Positions 54,435 to 64,000 of a stretch of 64,000 nucleotides of DNA are shown piece by piece. Made by a program: the position numbers and the translations under genes. A model generated the notes under the pieces. It searched no databases and was not told where the DNA came from. It saw only the letters and a program-made list of their open reading frames with translations. The stretch comes from Macrothele yani (Eukaryota; Arthropoda; Arachnida; Araneae; Macrothelidae), in contig CM077027.1 of NCBI GenBank assembly GCA_039090855.1, positions 100,414,316-100,478,315 on the forward strand. Reading direction: 5' to 3'. Numbering within the stretch: position 1 is the first letter of the stretch; every line of letters starts with the position of its first letter.

Positions 54435-54855
54435 ATTTGTCTTCTTAAGAGAAATTTTTAAACAAATATAAATATTGTGTATGCACAAAATTAGAAGCTT
54501 CTCACACACATACCTAACTAAACTAGTGTTTTAAACCTGGTTATCAGCTCTTTCCACGCCAATTAAGTGAATTTTCTACGCTATTTAAATATCTTGAAAT
54601 TTCTGTGATTGTCCACAACAGAAAAATCTTGGCATGGGCCAATGAAATTTTTTCCGCAACACTCACTTCAATTTAAAGATGAATGGGTGCACCTTTTCAC
54701 CCCCACCACAGTACTATGCTTGCCTCTGTTTCTAAAGCAACTGCACTTTTTGTTTTGTTTCCTAAATAAAAAAAGTGATTTTCAATTGTGAAAATCACTT
54801 TGCCCCATTTGCAAAAATTTTCCCAGACCCTTTTGTGACCGCCAATCCGCCCCTG
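54435..54855 (+). other. Right-end noncoding part of outer hAT
   Basis: No gene. Ends in the outer hAT inverted repeat. Confidence 0.6.
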
Positions 54856-54863
54856 ATACCAAA

Positions 54864-55980
54864 CATTGATAATTGACTGCTTTTCTACAACACACACTGA
54901 CTACCTAAGCCTAACATAACTGCTGAAGTGACAATTAAGTAATGAAATGAGTCAGTCAGTTAAAAGCAAACTGCGGGATAACTTTCTGATCTTTAGCCAG
55001 TTATATCTTCAGCTGTTCTCTCCACCTTGCAAGGTAATACAGCTATGGATAACTGTCACCTATGACATCCAGTGGATTCGATCGCCATACAAGCTTGAAC
55101 AAAACAGAAGGCATTGCCTAACACAAGTAGTATGTTTTCAACAAAGTTACATGATTAAAAAAACAACAACATAAGATATAATTTTTTCTTGCCAAAAATC
55201 ATTTTCAGTCAGCAGTAGGAGAGTGGGCCCTGTACAATGTACCTTTTGGAATGTAATATTGTGCATTAATATACGCTAACATGAAACAAGCTACTGAAGT
55301 CTGGCACAAGCTAGCAAACCACAAGTCTTGCAACAGTCACAATGGGAAATACTATTAAGTGTTTGAAGTTTATCTTAGAGGCATACAGGAATGTATGTTA
55401 ACCCCCAAATTTGTTTGAGACCTTTCTGGATAAATTGCTTAAATAATATACACTTGGTATCAGATACAGAAGTATATATTTAGTATCAGTAGTTAGCTGT
55501 ATGCTAATGACAGTACTAATTTCCAAGAAAATTAAGAAGCTACAATGTAACCTCATTTAACTGAGCAAGACATGTGAACATTTGTAATTAAAATCAACAC
55601 TATGAACTTAATTGGTTCTGCGCAAACCCAAAAGTCATTTATAGGGCAGTGCAGGGAAATAGGTTAGAACAACTGACATATTTTTACTTAGTAGGGTACG
55701 AATATTAAAGATACATGAAAGTTAAGAATGAATTAAACAACAGAATGTACGAAGTATGTGAAATCTTTTTACAGCAGTGCAAAAATATTTTCACTTAGAA
55801 AAAGAATGGTCAGAGAACAAAACTAATTGTTTACAATGCACAGGTGAAACTACAAGGGGTGACTGGGGAATACTTCAGTAAATAAGTATCTTCACTGCCC
55901 TCATGGTCATGGATATTTGAACTAATGATCTTTGATTGCATTCCAATTCATTTCGTGAACTATGTTAAATTTCTTAAAAT
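54864..55980. other. AT-rich stretch without recognisable gene
   Basis: No coding motif or repeat recognised. Confidence 0.5.
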
Positions 55981-56095
55981 TACCACATTTTTCCGCATAT
56001 AATCCTGCAGATGGTAAAATTCAGTGTGAGAGAAATCAAGCACTCATCTGTTCTCATCAATGCCAGATTTTTGAGGTTTTACTGTATCATCATCA

Positions 56096-56535
56096 TCATC
56101 ATCATTGTCAACCATTATCAATCCACTGCTGGACGAAGGTCTCCCCAAGTTTCCTCCACAACGGTCTGTCTTGTGCCAGTCTCCTCCATGTCACTCCCGC
56201 ATACTTTCGAATTTCATCCACCCATCTTCCATGTGGTCTTCTTCTGGGTCTTTTCCTGTCCCTTGGAATCCAATCTAAAATTTCGGCTGACCATCGATGG
56301 TCTGTTCTTCTGGCAGTATGTCCAGCCCATTGCCATTTCAGGGATTTAACTCTGATCATGATGTCTTCCACTCTTGTCATTTTTCGGATCCACGTGTTCC
56401 TCTTCTTATCTCTCCTGGTTACACCAAGCATGCACCTCTCCATGCTTCTTTGAGTTGTCTGCAGCCTTTGTATGTCTCTTTTAGCTAAGGTCCACGTCTC
56501 TGCACCATACGTAAGCACTGGAAGGATGCATTGAT
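56096..56535 (-). mobile_element. RTE-type LINE, 3' fragment (copy E)
   Basis: ATC-repeat tail then the last ~140 codons of the RTE reverse transcriptase on the minus strand: QCILPVLTYGAETWTLAK, MERCMLGVTRRDKKRN, KWQWAGHTARR and QQWIDNG, without a break. 5'-truncated at about 56535. Confidence 0.9.
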
Positions 56536-56551
56536 ATATTATATATACATA

Positions 56552-57716
56552 CACTATCTACCAACAAGTAATTGGACACCCCTGCAATCGATGATATCTG
56601 CGGTCCCGATATGCATCCCGGCCGCCGCCGTTAAATATCATGTGGGACCAGTCGCATGCAAGATGCCACGCAGTTCGGAGCTCTGATTTCAAGAAAGGTG
56701 TAATCGTCGGGTATCACAGAAATGACTGATCCATACGTGACATATCCAGCTAGTTGAAGTACCAAAAATCAACAGTGGCCTACGTGATTGGCAAGTGGAA
56801 GATGAGAGGTGACTGTCGGAATGTGCCTCGAACCGGCAGACCCACAAAACTGGGAGTTAGAGACCGACGGGTGCTGGCCAGAGAAATTCGGAAGAACTGC
56901 ACCAAATCGATAGGCCACACCTGCGAGGAGTTTCAACAGGCATCTGGGAGTGTTCTTTCGATGAATACCATCCGTAAGGAAGCCCATCTGCTCGGTTATC
57001 ATGGACGTGCTGCTGCCCACAAGCCGTTGATCACTAAGTCCAATAGCGCGGCTCGGCTAACGTGGTGCAAAGAACGTCGACAGTGGAAACAGGTTCTCTG
57101 GAGTGACAAATCCAAGTTCACCTTCTATCGTTCGGATGGCAGGGTCTGGGTTTGGCATCTGCCTGGAGAACGCCTCCTACCGGAATGTATTGTGCCAACT
57201 GTGAAGTTTGGCAACGGTGGAATTATGTTACGAAGGTGTTTCTCCTGGTATGGCACGGGACCCTTGGTCGCAATTCCTGGTAGACTCAACGCCGAGACCT
57301 ACTGCACCATTTTGGATGACCATGCGCTTCCTACGTTGTGGCAGTTTTACGGGGTGGACCCATGTTACTTTCAGGATGACAATGCCACCTGTCATGTTGC
57401 GAGGTCCACCATGGCTTGGTATGGTGACAATGGGGTTAATCGAATAGACTGGCCTGCGCAGAGCCCCTCTGGGACAAGTTGGAGCGTCGACTTAAGGGGG
57501 TGCCCCCACCGTCTGAAATCGGTGAAGGAACTGACCTGTCTTCTCCAAGCCGAGTGGAAGAAAATACCGCTAGCCGTCGTACAACGCCTGGTTGAGAGTA
57601 TGCCCTGGAGAGTCGCAGCTGTAATCGCCGCTCGTGGAGGCTCCACCAACTATTGAAGGTGAATAAACTTCGTTTTGCTTTGTTATCACAGGTGTCCAAT
57701 TACTTGTTGGTAGATA

Positions 57717-57719
<3 letters not shown>
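56552..57719 (+). mobile_element. Tc1-like transposon, second copy of the 44.7-kb family
   Basis: Ends CACTATCTACCAACAAGTAA at 56552 and the complement ending 57719. Left TA at 56550-56551; on the right a GT microsatellite begins at the junction and replaces the TA. About 1168 bp. Confidence 0.9.
56660..57653 (+). pseudogene. Tc1-like transposase, DDE third motif deleted
   Basis: Opens near 56660 with MPRSSEL and soon shifts. From 56754 a 300-codon frame carries [80 protein letters not shown] (first Asp kept, following Glu is Lys) and [15 protein letters not shown] (second Asp). Where the SPDLNPIEHLW box should be, the sequence jumps from WPAQS to [12 protein letters not shown], a deletion with frameshift that removes the third acidic residue. 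It ends [15 protein letters not shown], the normal C-terminus. Confidence 0.87.

Positions 57720-57751
<32 letters not shown>
57717..57751 (+). repeat. GT/TA microsatellite at Tc1 right end
   Basis: About twelve GT units followed by TATATATA, starting in the last bases of the Tc1 end. Confidence 0.95.
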
Positions 57752-60700
57752 CTTTCTTTCCATTTAATGGGTTTAACAAAATATAAAATCGCTTAAATTT
57801 TTTGAAAATTTAAAAGTTATTGTTATAATACCATGCAACTTTCAAACGGTTGTGATATATATTGTTAATTTACGTGGCAATCATGCTGTAACTCTGAGTA
57901 ATGCTTAAATTACATCAACAACTAAAACACTAGATTTCAGACCGTAAATAATTTGTGATGGTGTCAAAGTTCTCCTCTTCAGTCATGGAGCTGTAGTGCC
58001 AGAGGCATTCTCTTTGAAGTAGAGCAAAATAAACAAGTGAGAGTGGGGTTGGAACTTTGGGAAGAGTTTGGGAGGGGGAGTGGCGTTACGGAGATCACGG
58101 GTCAGAGCAGCATGGAACTGAAATGGCTCTCTCCTATTCAAGGTCAACGTACTTTGCTGCTGCAGGCAATGTTTTCTCCCCTAACTTTTACAAAGCAGCA
58201 ATCCGCAGAGAGGAAATATCTACACACATACGTTTTTATCAAAGCCAAGGGGGAGGAGGACATATGTTGATGAAGTGACACTGTGCATTACCGTCGAGCA
58301 CGTGGCATTCTTAAAAGATTTGACGTGATACAGATTTCTTTCATCATACGGCACGGTATGAAAAGTAAAAATGAGTCATTTTTGAAGCTGGAGGGGGGGG
58401 GGGGGTTCTGCGTTACCCACACCATCGTATAATCTGCAGTGGCTAGAATGTAAACTTTTAGGAACAGATAATCCGCGGATTATGTGCCGGAAAATACAGT
58501 AGTTAATTTGTATACAGTAGTTAACAGCAACTTCTGTTGTATATAACCTGCAGATTATCTGCTAGTAAAGTTACAAATTTCAGTTTGGTGGATAATATGT
58601 TGCTTAAAAAATGTCTTGGCAGCACTTTTTTGATTTTTAACAAATCCTCATGGTAATTGTAGAAGAGAGGTGGTATAATTGGAAAGTACCAAAAAGCATT
58701 AACAACAAAAAAGTGTAACGAAACAAAGATAAAGGTATGCATAGTGTTGGAAAGTTTTTTTTTCTTTTTTTACTTACAAGTATAGTGACCAAAAAAATAT
58801 GATCCAACAATGGTCTCACAGATTATGTGCTATGGGAAGCTCAGCAGCAACTATTTATGGGTGCCAGTGAGCTATCTTACAGCACTTAATCATTCCTGTC
58901 AATAATCACTTTGCAAATCTCAGTCTGTTTTTGCTGCATTAATTGCATGAGTTAAAAGTTTTTCTTTGTTCACACTTCAGAGATCCCAAGCACTACGCAA
59001 CCTATTTTTACTTAGTACTACAGTACTTGGAGATTATCCTAAGTTTATGCAGATATTGTCTGACTGCAGAATTACCACCATGCTGAAAAAAACAAAAACA
59101 AACAAAAAAAAAAAAAAAAAAACTATTTTCACTTAGTTACTTTATTTAATGAAAAGATCATTTTTCTTGTAATTCTTCGGACTTCTGGATCAAGATCATA
59201 AATGCAGATTACACGAAGTTTATATACAATACAGTCTATATTTTTCAGTTTCTGTTCAAATAATAAAATGTGTACTTGCCTTATATTTCTCCTGGTCCCC
59301 AGCATCCCACCCCTTAATAACTTAGCTTCATTTCACCTATGATCAACTCTCTTGTATGAGAATGAGAGGTGGGCAAGATTATTAGGGAAAAATAAGTGCA
59401 TCACTCCCAAAACAGACACAGTAATGCAGATATCAGAATTAAGCTGGGCGTTTCTCCAGCATAGACAAGAGTTAATCAACACGTCAAAATGGTTTGGACA
59501 TGAGAATGCACGAGGAATGAAACGTTACACATACAGAACTTACATTACATGATACAGGCCATAGACAAAGAAGCAGACAGACTTATGGGCACCATGGATT
59601 GAAGACCTCAAATGAGCCATTGGTGATCAAGTAAGCAATACGCTACAAATTTTCTTTCTTTTTTTTTTTTTTGCAACAGGCAGATCATGAAAAATGCAGT
59701 TACAAACTCTTCCAAGCCTTCTATGAACCCTACATGACATATGCTGCACCCCCCTTCTCGGAGAAATGTTCTGTTGCCTGTCTTGGTTCTAATCCCATCC
59801 CTATTGCACATGAGCAAATGTCTTCCAATAATATGTTCAGAACTATATTTCCTTGGCACCACATGTCACTGATTTCCTGTTTTTTCACATTTTGTTAACT
59901 TGTTTCCAGAGATATGATGAGTTGTTTATTCTAATAGCAACTTGAAGTAAAGAGCTATGCATTTTATTTGCCTTTCACTAAAGTGGTTATAAAATATCGA
60001 AGAGTATTATCAATTACTGGCTCAGTATCAAACTGTTTGCCATATTTGATTGAAGCTGTTTTCTCTTGTTCCTTAATCAGATCTCCTGGTTAAGCCTGCA
60101 AAATGCACAATCTTTTGTTTATGCAATGAAATATCTCATGAAGCTGGTTTATTTCATTTAATTAGAATTCCAAACAGTCCAGGTTTCCTTTGTACTTTTG
60201 AATCATTTTTGTTTCTTAAAAAGCAACAAAATTCAACAAAAGTTTGGTTTCAAAAACTAAAGATCCTATAAATTTAAATATGAAAAACATGTGAAATTTC
60301 AATTAAAAGAAATAAACCAACCTCAAAGGGAATTTTATACATTCAAAATACAAAAAGAAAACATCCCTTGGATGTATCCAGCCTTAAATCAGTATCTCAG
60401 AGACTGGACTAAGGTACGGGAAAGAACAGTTTTGATCAAATACTTGAACCAATTTGATGCCTAACCAATAATTAACGATACTGTTCATATTGGTAACCAA
60501 TCAAGCTACGAGAGAGTTAACATATTAGAAGATGGTTACACTGAAAAATACTGTAACAAAAATCAACTATAGCTCAAAACATAAAACAAAAAATAATACT
60601 AAATGGGCAACGGTTGCAACATGGAGACTCAAGCCTGAAAACCAATATCAGAAATACAGATCTCCCCACTTTCAATAGTACAGACTCCAAATGAAGGCAC

Positions 60701-61780
60701 ACATGCTTAAATGTCACATCATGTATTACATAGGGTGGGTGAAAAGAAGATGGTAGAGGAGTGCTTTATGAATGAGGCTTTTCTTTTTGGAAAGAGTTCA
60801 TACAATAGTTCTTTTTTTATATGTTTTAGATTGTTTTTAACCATCACTATAAACTGAATGGAAGTTTTATGGAGAAAAGAATCTACAAAACAGATTGTCC
60901 ACCCCCAAACAACAACAACAAAACAAAGTGATAACATAAGCAGCGAATTTTTACAAAAGAACAATGGCCATTTCACACAGAGCATTAACAATCTCCAAGA
61001 TTACTTTCTCTAGTGAAAAAACGTGATGCTAATTTTGAAAAAAAAAAAAAAACTATATCAAATATAAATTTTTAAATGATCAACCACTGAATCAGACAGG
61101 ATATTGATTAGGAAATGGAATTTGTCCATCTACTCCACTTTTCTTAAAAAACTCCAAGTGGACTTCTAGAACTGGAAATATTTGTCTAAAAACAACAAAT
61201 ACACCATATGAGCATGTCTACCAGTAAAAAACGAAAGAAAAAAGGAGATGCGAACTTGAAATTTACATTTAGTTTTCACATTAAAATCTAATTACAACAG
61301 ATGAGCAACGTGAAAACAAAATACTTTGTTTTGATGACACTCACATTTCATTTTGATTCAATGCAATGTTGCTGGCATGTGCATTAATGGGGGTGAACAG
61401 AACTTGTTTGAAAAAGTAGCTATATTTAAAAAGTGTCTCAAATGAGATTGGTTGTTATGTATGTTCTCTATTCTGTCACCCTTCCCTGGAGTTAAAAACT
61501 CTGAATTAAGAATAGACAACAAATTTTCCCAGCCTTTGACTATAAAGGATAATTAAATTTTCAAAAAAACCCCTCACCAACAGTAACTTTTAGTGTTTGC
61601 CAGTGAAAAAGCAATTCTCTCCATGTTTAGAAAACAAGAGTCTTTGTAAATCAACTTTTAAATTAAACCATAAAGAATGTGAGCTAGCTATTCAATTTGA
61701 ATTCTAACTCAGGACGAGAGCAACTTATTCATAAACATTTTTTTCCCTATATAACTCAAGACTACACACTTGTGATGTTG
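57752..61780. other. AT-rich stretch without recognisable gene
   Basis: Contains a G-run at about 58393-58407, A-runs near 59103-59123 and 61039-61053, and a T-run near 59657-59671. Short open frames lack motifs. Pogo-like end at 58465-58501 noted separately. Confidence 0.5.
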
Positions 61781-62030
61781 AGATAGAATAAATTATCAAC
61801 ATTTATTCACAATCAAATGTTTTATTTACATCGACTATTGTTTCGCAGAGTTTTTGGCTTGGCATCATCAGGACAAATGGAGAGTAAACATTCAAGTCAT
61901 TGTGACATCATGATTTGAAAGTTAACACTCCGTTCATCCTGATATGATGCCAAGCCAAACACTATGCAAAACTATAGTCGATGTTAATAAAACATTTAAT
62001 TGTGAATAAACGCTGATAATTATTCTATCT
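61781..62030. repeat. Foldback made of two inverted Penelope-like ends
   Basis: Arms 61781-61874 and 61936-62030 are inverted repeats (roughly 80-85% identical) around a ~61-bp loop. On the minus strand the left arm reads CTGATGATGCCAAGCC, GCGAAAC, a GTC-type site, then GTAAATAAAACATTTG, the layout of a Penelope hammerhead end followed by the element terminus. Stem II is weak, so activity is unlikely. Confidence 0.65.
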
Positions 62031-63635
62031 TTCCCCCTTTCAAAACAATTAATTTAAAAAACTGAAAGAATTCAACAACATTGCTTTGGGGTCAGAATAA
62101 AAAGAACTGATTCCAAGAGGGTTGCTGTGAATTGAATGAGTCAAACTAATTGACAGTGAATGATTCATTCATTTCAGATCCAACTTGATTTGTACCTAAA
62201 CATTACACAATTTTGTTTGTAAGCCGGAAGAGTGGAACAAACAAATTGCTCTTCAACAGGTGATCTGAATGTTACCAATACGAAGCAACTCAGATGATCT
62301 ATGAGTGTGACATGATTAGTTATGTCATGAAACAATGCTAAGCTCAAAAAATAAAATAAAAAAAAACCACAGATGCACAGAAATTAATGAATTAATTTGC
62401 AAAACACTTGGTCTGCACATAACCTGTGAAGTAACACATTTAATGGAAGTCCAAATGCAGGTGCTTGATTTTTATTTCAGGATATGTTGCTTACCTTTTT
62501 TAAGGAGTCAGCTCTGCAGACAAAGTTATTACAGTATTTCTATGCATAAGATACTGAGAAAAATGATGACACGTCTATTATTGCTGAAGTGCATGTGTCA
62601 ACAGGGCATAAGATACACTAAACCTAGGAGTAAAGTAAACAAGCCCAGAAACACAAACACATGTGGAGTCATCTATTAAAACAGAGAAAGAGAAATCTAC
62701 TGCAGTTAGAAGTAACATATACATATACTTGCAAATAAGCTAACCTTCCCTACTGCTAAAAATTGATGAAAAACCTTGACCCACATACAAGCACACCTTA
62801 CAATTCAAAAATTTGGAAAACATTTAATTATGCAAATTTCTGGTCATTTGTAAAAACCTTCAAAGTATGATTCACTATTGGAGTTTTCAAATAACTCCTG
62901 TAACATACATGGCATTATTTATACAGCATTTTTTGAAAGGCTTTACAATTACTTCTGTGAAATTGTATCGCACAATTCTTTCACCCCAAAAGTAACAAGG
63001 CCAATATCACACTTTTTAAAGTTACTACCTTTTGTCAAACACTTTGCCTTCGCTCTCCCATAACGCTGACACAACCAGCGAAAGCAAGTCCAAGAGATGT
63101 GCGATTTGTTGTACCCCTCTCAAATATCCAAGAGATTTATTTGCTGGTGTCTTAACTAACTGCACGTACATTTCCAAAGAAGGGGTGCTGCAGTCCCTCA
63201 GGGGAAATAATGAGGTGATTCCTTCATGTTTGGAAGCAAAAACTCTACGGTCACTATTTGAAATGAGATTAGGTTTTTCATTTATCACATTAGCAACACC
63301 TATTTCTCATAGAAATACTATCCTGAGTGAAACATTTCATAATTATTTTTCTATTTTTGGACGTAGTTCTTCCGAAGTGTTACACGAATCTTCCAGTGGC
63401 AGATGCTGGCAATTTGTTCATGTTTCAGACTGCAGCTCTTCATGTGCCACCAAGTGATTAGTAAAATGAAATGCAAAATGGCATAATTGATTTTTAAGAA
63501 TATATATTTCAATGAACACAAATAAAATACATTGAACAGAACAATGTTAAAATATATGCAATCATGATTTCCCCTCAATATGGTGTGAAACCAACGTCTC
63601 CTTCTGTGGTGCATGTATGCCATTGGCGGATGGCA
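62031..63635. other. AT-rich stretch without recognisable gene
   Basis: The open frame 63032-63457 has no motif I recognise; its composition (Ser- and Cys-containing, no domain) does not support a gene call. Confidence 0.45.
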
Positions 63636-63780
63636 GGTTGGTTGGTTGGTTGGTTGGTTGGTTTATTGATTTTTATGGTGCAAGAGCCATGTTTGGCCAA
63701 AGAGCGCCAGACACATGACAAACAAACAGTATTAAAAACACGTGGTATCAAGCTTAAAATCTGGCTGATCAACGCAGATG
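63636..63780 (-). mobile_element. 5'-truncated copy of the I-like LINE 3' end
   Basis: About 145 bp matching the 3' UTR at 25995-26131 in reverse, including CTGTTTGTTTGTC, GGCGCTCTTTGGCCAA and a tail of AACC units (GGTT on the plus strand). Confidence 0.9.
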
Positions 63781-64000
63781 GCAGGAGTACTATTTCTCTC
63801 TATGTCTTGAAAGGAGAATAATCATACCTGTTTTCTCCTCCCCCAAATTAGGGGAGGGGCAAAGCTGAGGACATAACCGACCATACGTCAGAAAACTATC
63901 GCATAGTGACAGATGGGGAGGACCACAGTCTAAAAACATAAACCTGCTGCCAAATGCTGAGGGGGAATTCATGTAACACTTTAGAAGTCCAGCCCTATTT
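63781..64000. other. Unassigned end of window
   Basis: No feature recognised. Confidence 0.45.

Larger units (their letters stand above)
42911..54855 (+). mobile_element. hAT transposon (outer) swollen to 11.9 kb by nested insertions
   Basis: Ends CAGTGGCGGATTAGC at 42911 and, complementary, GCCAATCCGCCCCTG at 54855. Exact 8-bp duplication ATACCAAA lies at 42903-42910 and 54856-54863. CAG-start termini and 8-bp duplications are hAT hallmarks. Its own transposase is on the plus strand near the left end. The rest is occupied by a Tc1 (44666-45882) and a second hAT (47021-54434) that itself hosts a mariner, a Tc1 and an RTE copy. Confidence 0.88.
55981..58501. other. Possible pogo/Tigger-like inverted ends
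   Basis: TACCACATTTTTCCGCATAT at 55981 and, complementary, CCGGAAAATACAGTA ending 58501 with ATAATCCGCGGATTATG before it, resemble ends of pogo-group elements. Similarity is short and gapped, and no pogo transposase was seen between them. Confidence 0.25.

Noticed and set aside
46680..54640. Direct repeat 46680-46720 / 54590-54635 as a long target duplication of the inner hAT
   Set aside because: The copies are imperfect and lie 150-300 bp away from the hAT ends, so they are not a target duplication.
58393..58407. G-quadruplex-like G-run
   Set aside because: A single uninterrupted G-run without neighbouring runs; more likely a homopolymer that is prone to sequencing error.
62335..62679. 114-codon open frame
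   Set aside because: AT-rich composition, no recognisable domain and no conserved neighbours; expected by chance.
63032..63457. 141-codon open frame near the right end
   Set aside because: No motif recognised and overlapped by an antisense frame; could be a fragment of an unknown repeat but cannot be supported.

Overview
This 64-kb window looks like intergenic DNA from an animal, most likely an arthropod and probably an insect. It is AT-rich and packed with Tc1/mariner, hAT, P-type (THAP), Penelope, RTE, I-like LINE and Ty3/gypsy elements and one tRNA-derived SINE family. No organism-specific marker was found, so the taxon is an inference. I found no convincing host gene, tRNA gene, rRNA gene or CRISPR array. 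Nearly every long open frame belongs to a transposable element, and nearly all are broken.

Layout. 1-3.4 kb: three pieces of an RTE-type LINE, one nearly complete on the minus strand, abutting a 234-bp palindrome. 4.7-8.7 kb: a hAT fossil split by an element with 8-bp target duplications, which is itself split by a mariner-type element with ~275-bp terminal inverted repeats. 9.4-26.2 kb: a second hAT fossil split first by a Penelope-like insertion (an inverted pair with a hammerhead-type motif near each outer end), then by a SINE. That SINE is split by a full-length I-like LINE, which in turn carries a complete Ty3/gypsy element and another SINE. 26.6-28.2 kb: Tc1 remnants. 28.4-33.5 kb: a P-type (THAP) transposase split by a higher-order tandem array. 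34.9-40.8 kb: Tc1 and mariner fossils riddled with SINEs, including five within 1 kb.

42.9-54.9 kb: a hAT element with an exact 8-bp target duplication (ATACCAAA), swollen to 11.9 kb by a Tc1, a second hAT, a mariner, another Tc1 and an RTE copy. 56.1-57.7 kb: an RTE 3' end and a second copy of the Tc1 family seen at 44.7 kb. 57.7-64 kb: mostly unrecognised AT-rich DNA, with one foldback made of Penelope-like ends and a 5'-truncated I-like LINE tail.

How the parts fit together: the window reads as stratigraphy. Target duplications recovered at both ends of many insertions give a relative order of events. The best-preserved parts are the gypsy element (LTRs about 1% different), an uninterrupted 545-codon RTE reverse transcriptase frame, and the two Penelope hammerhead motifs. 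None of the elements here appears able to move by itself.
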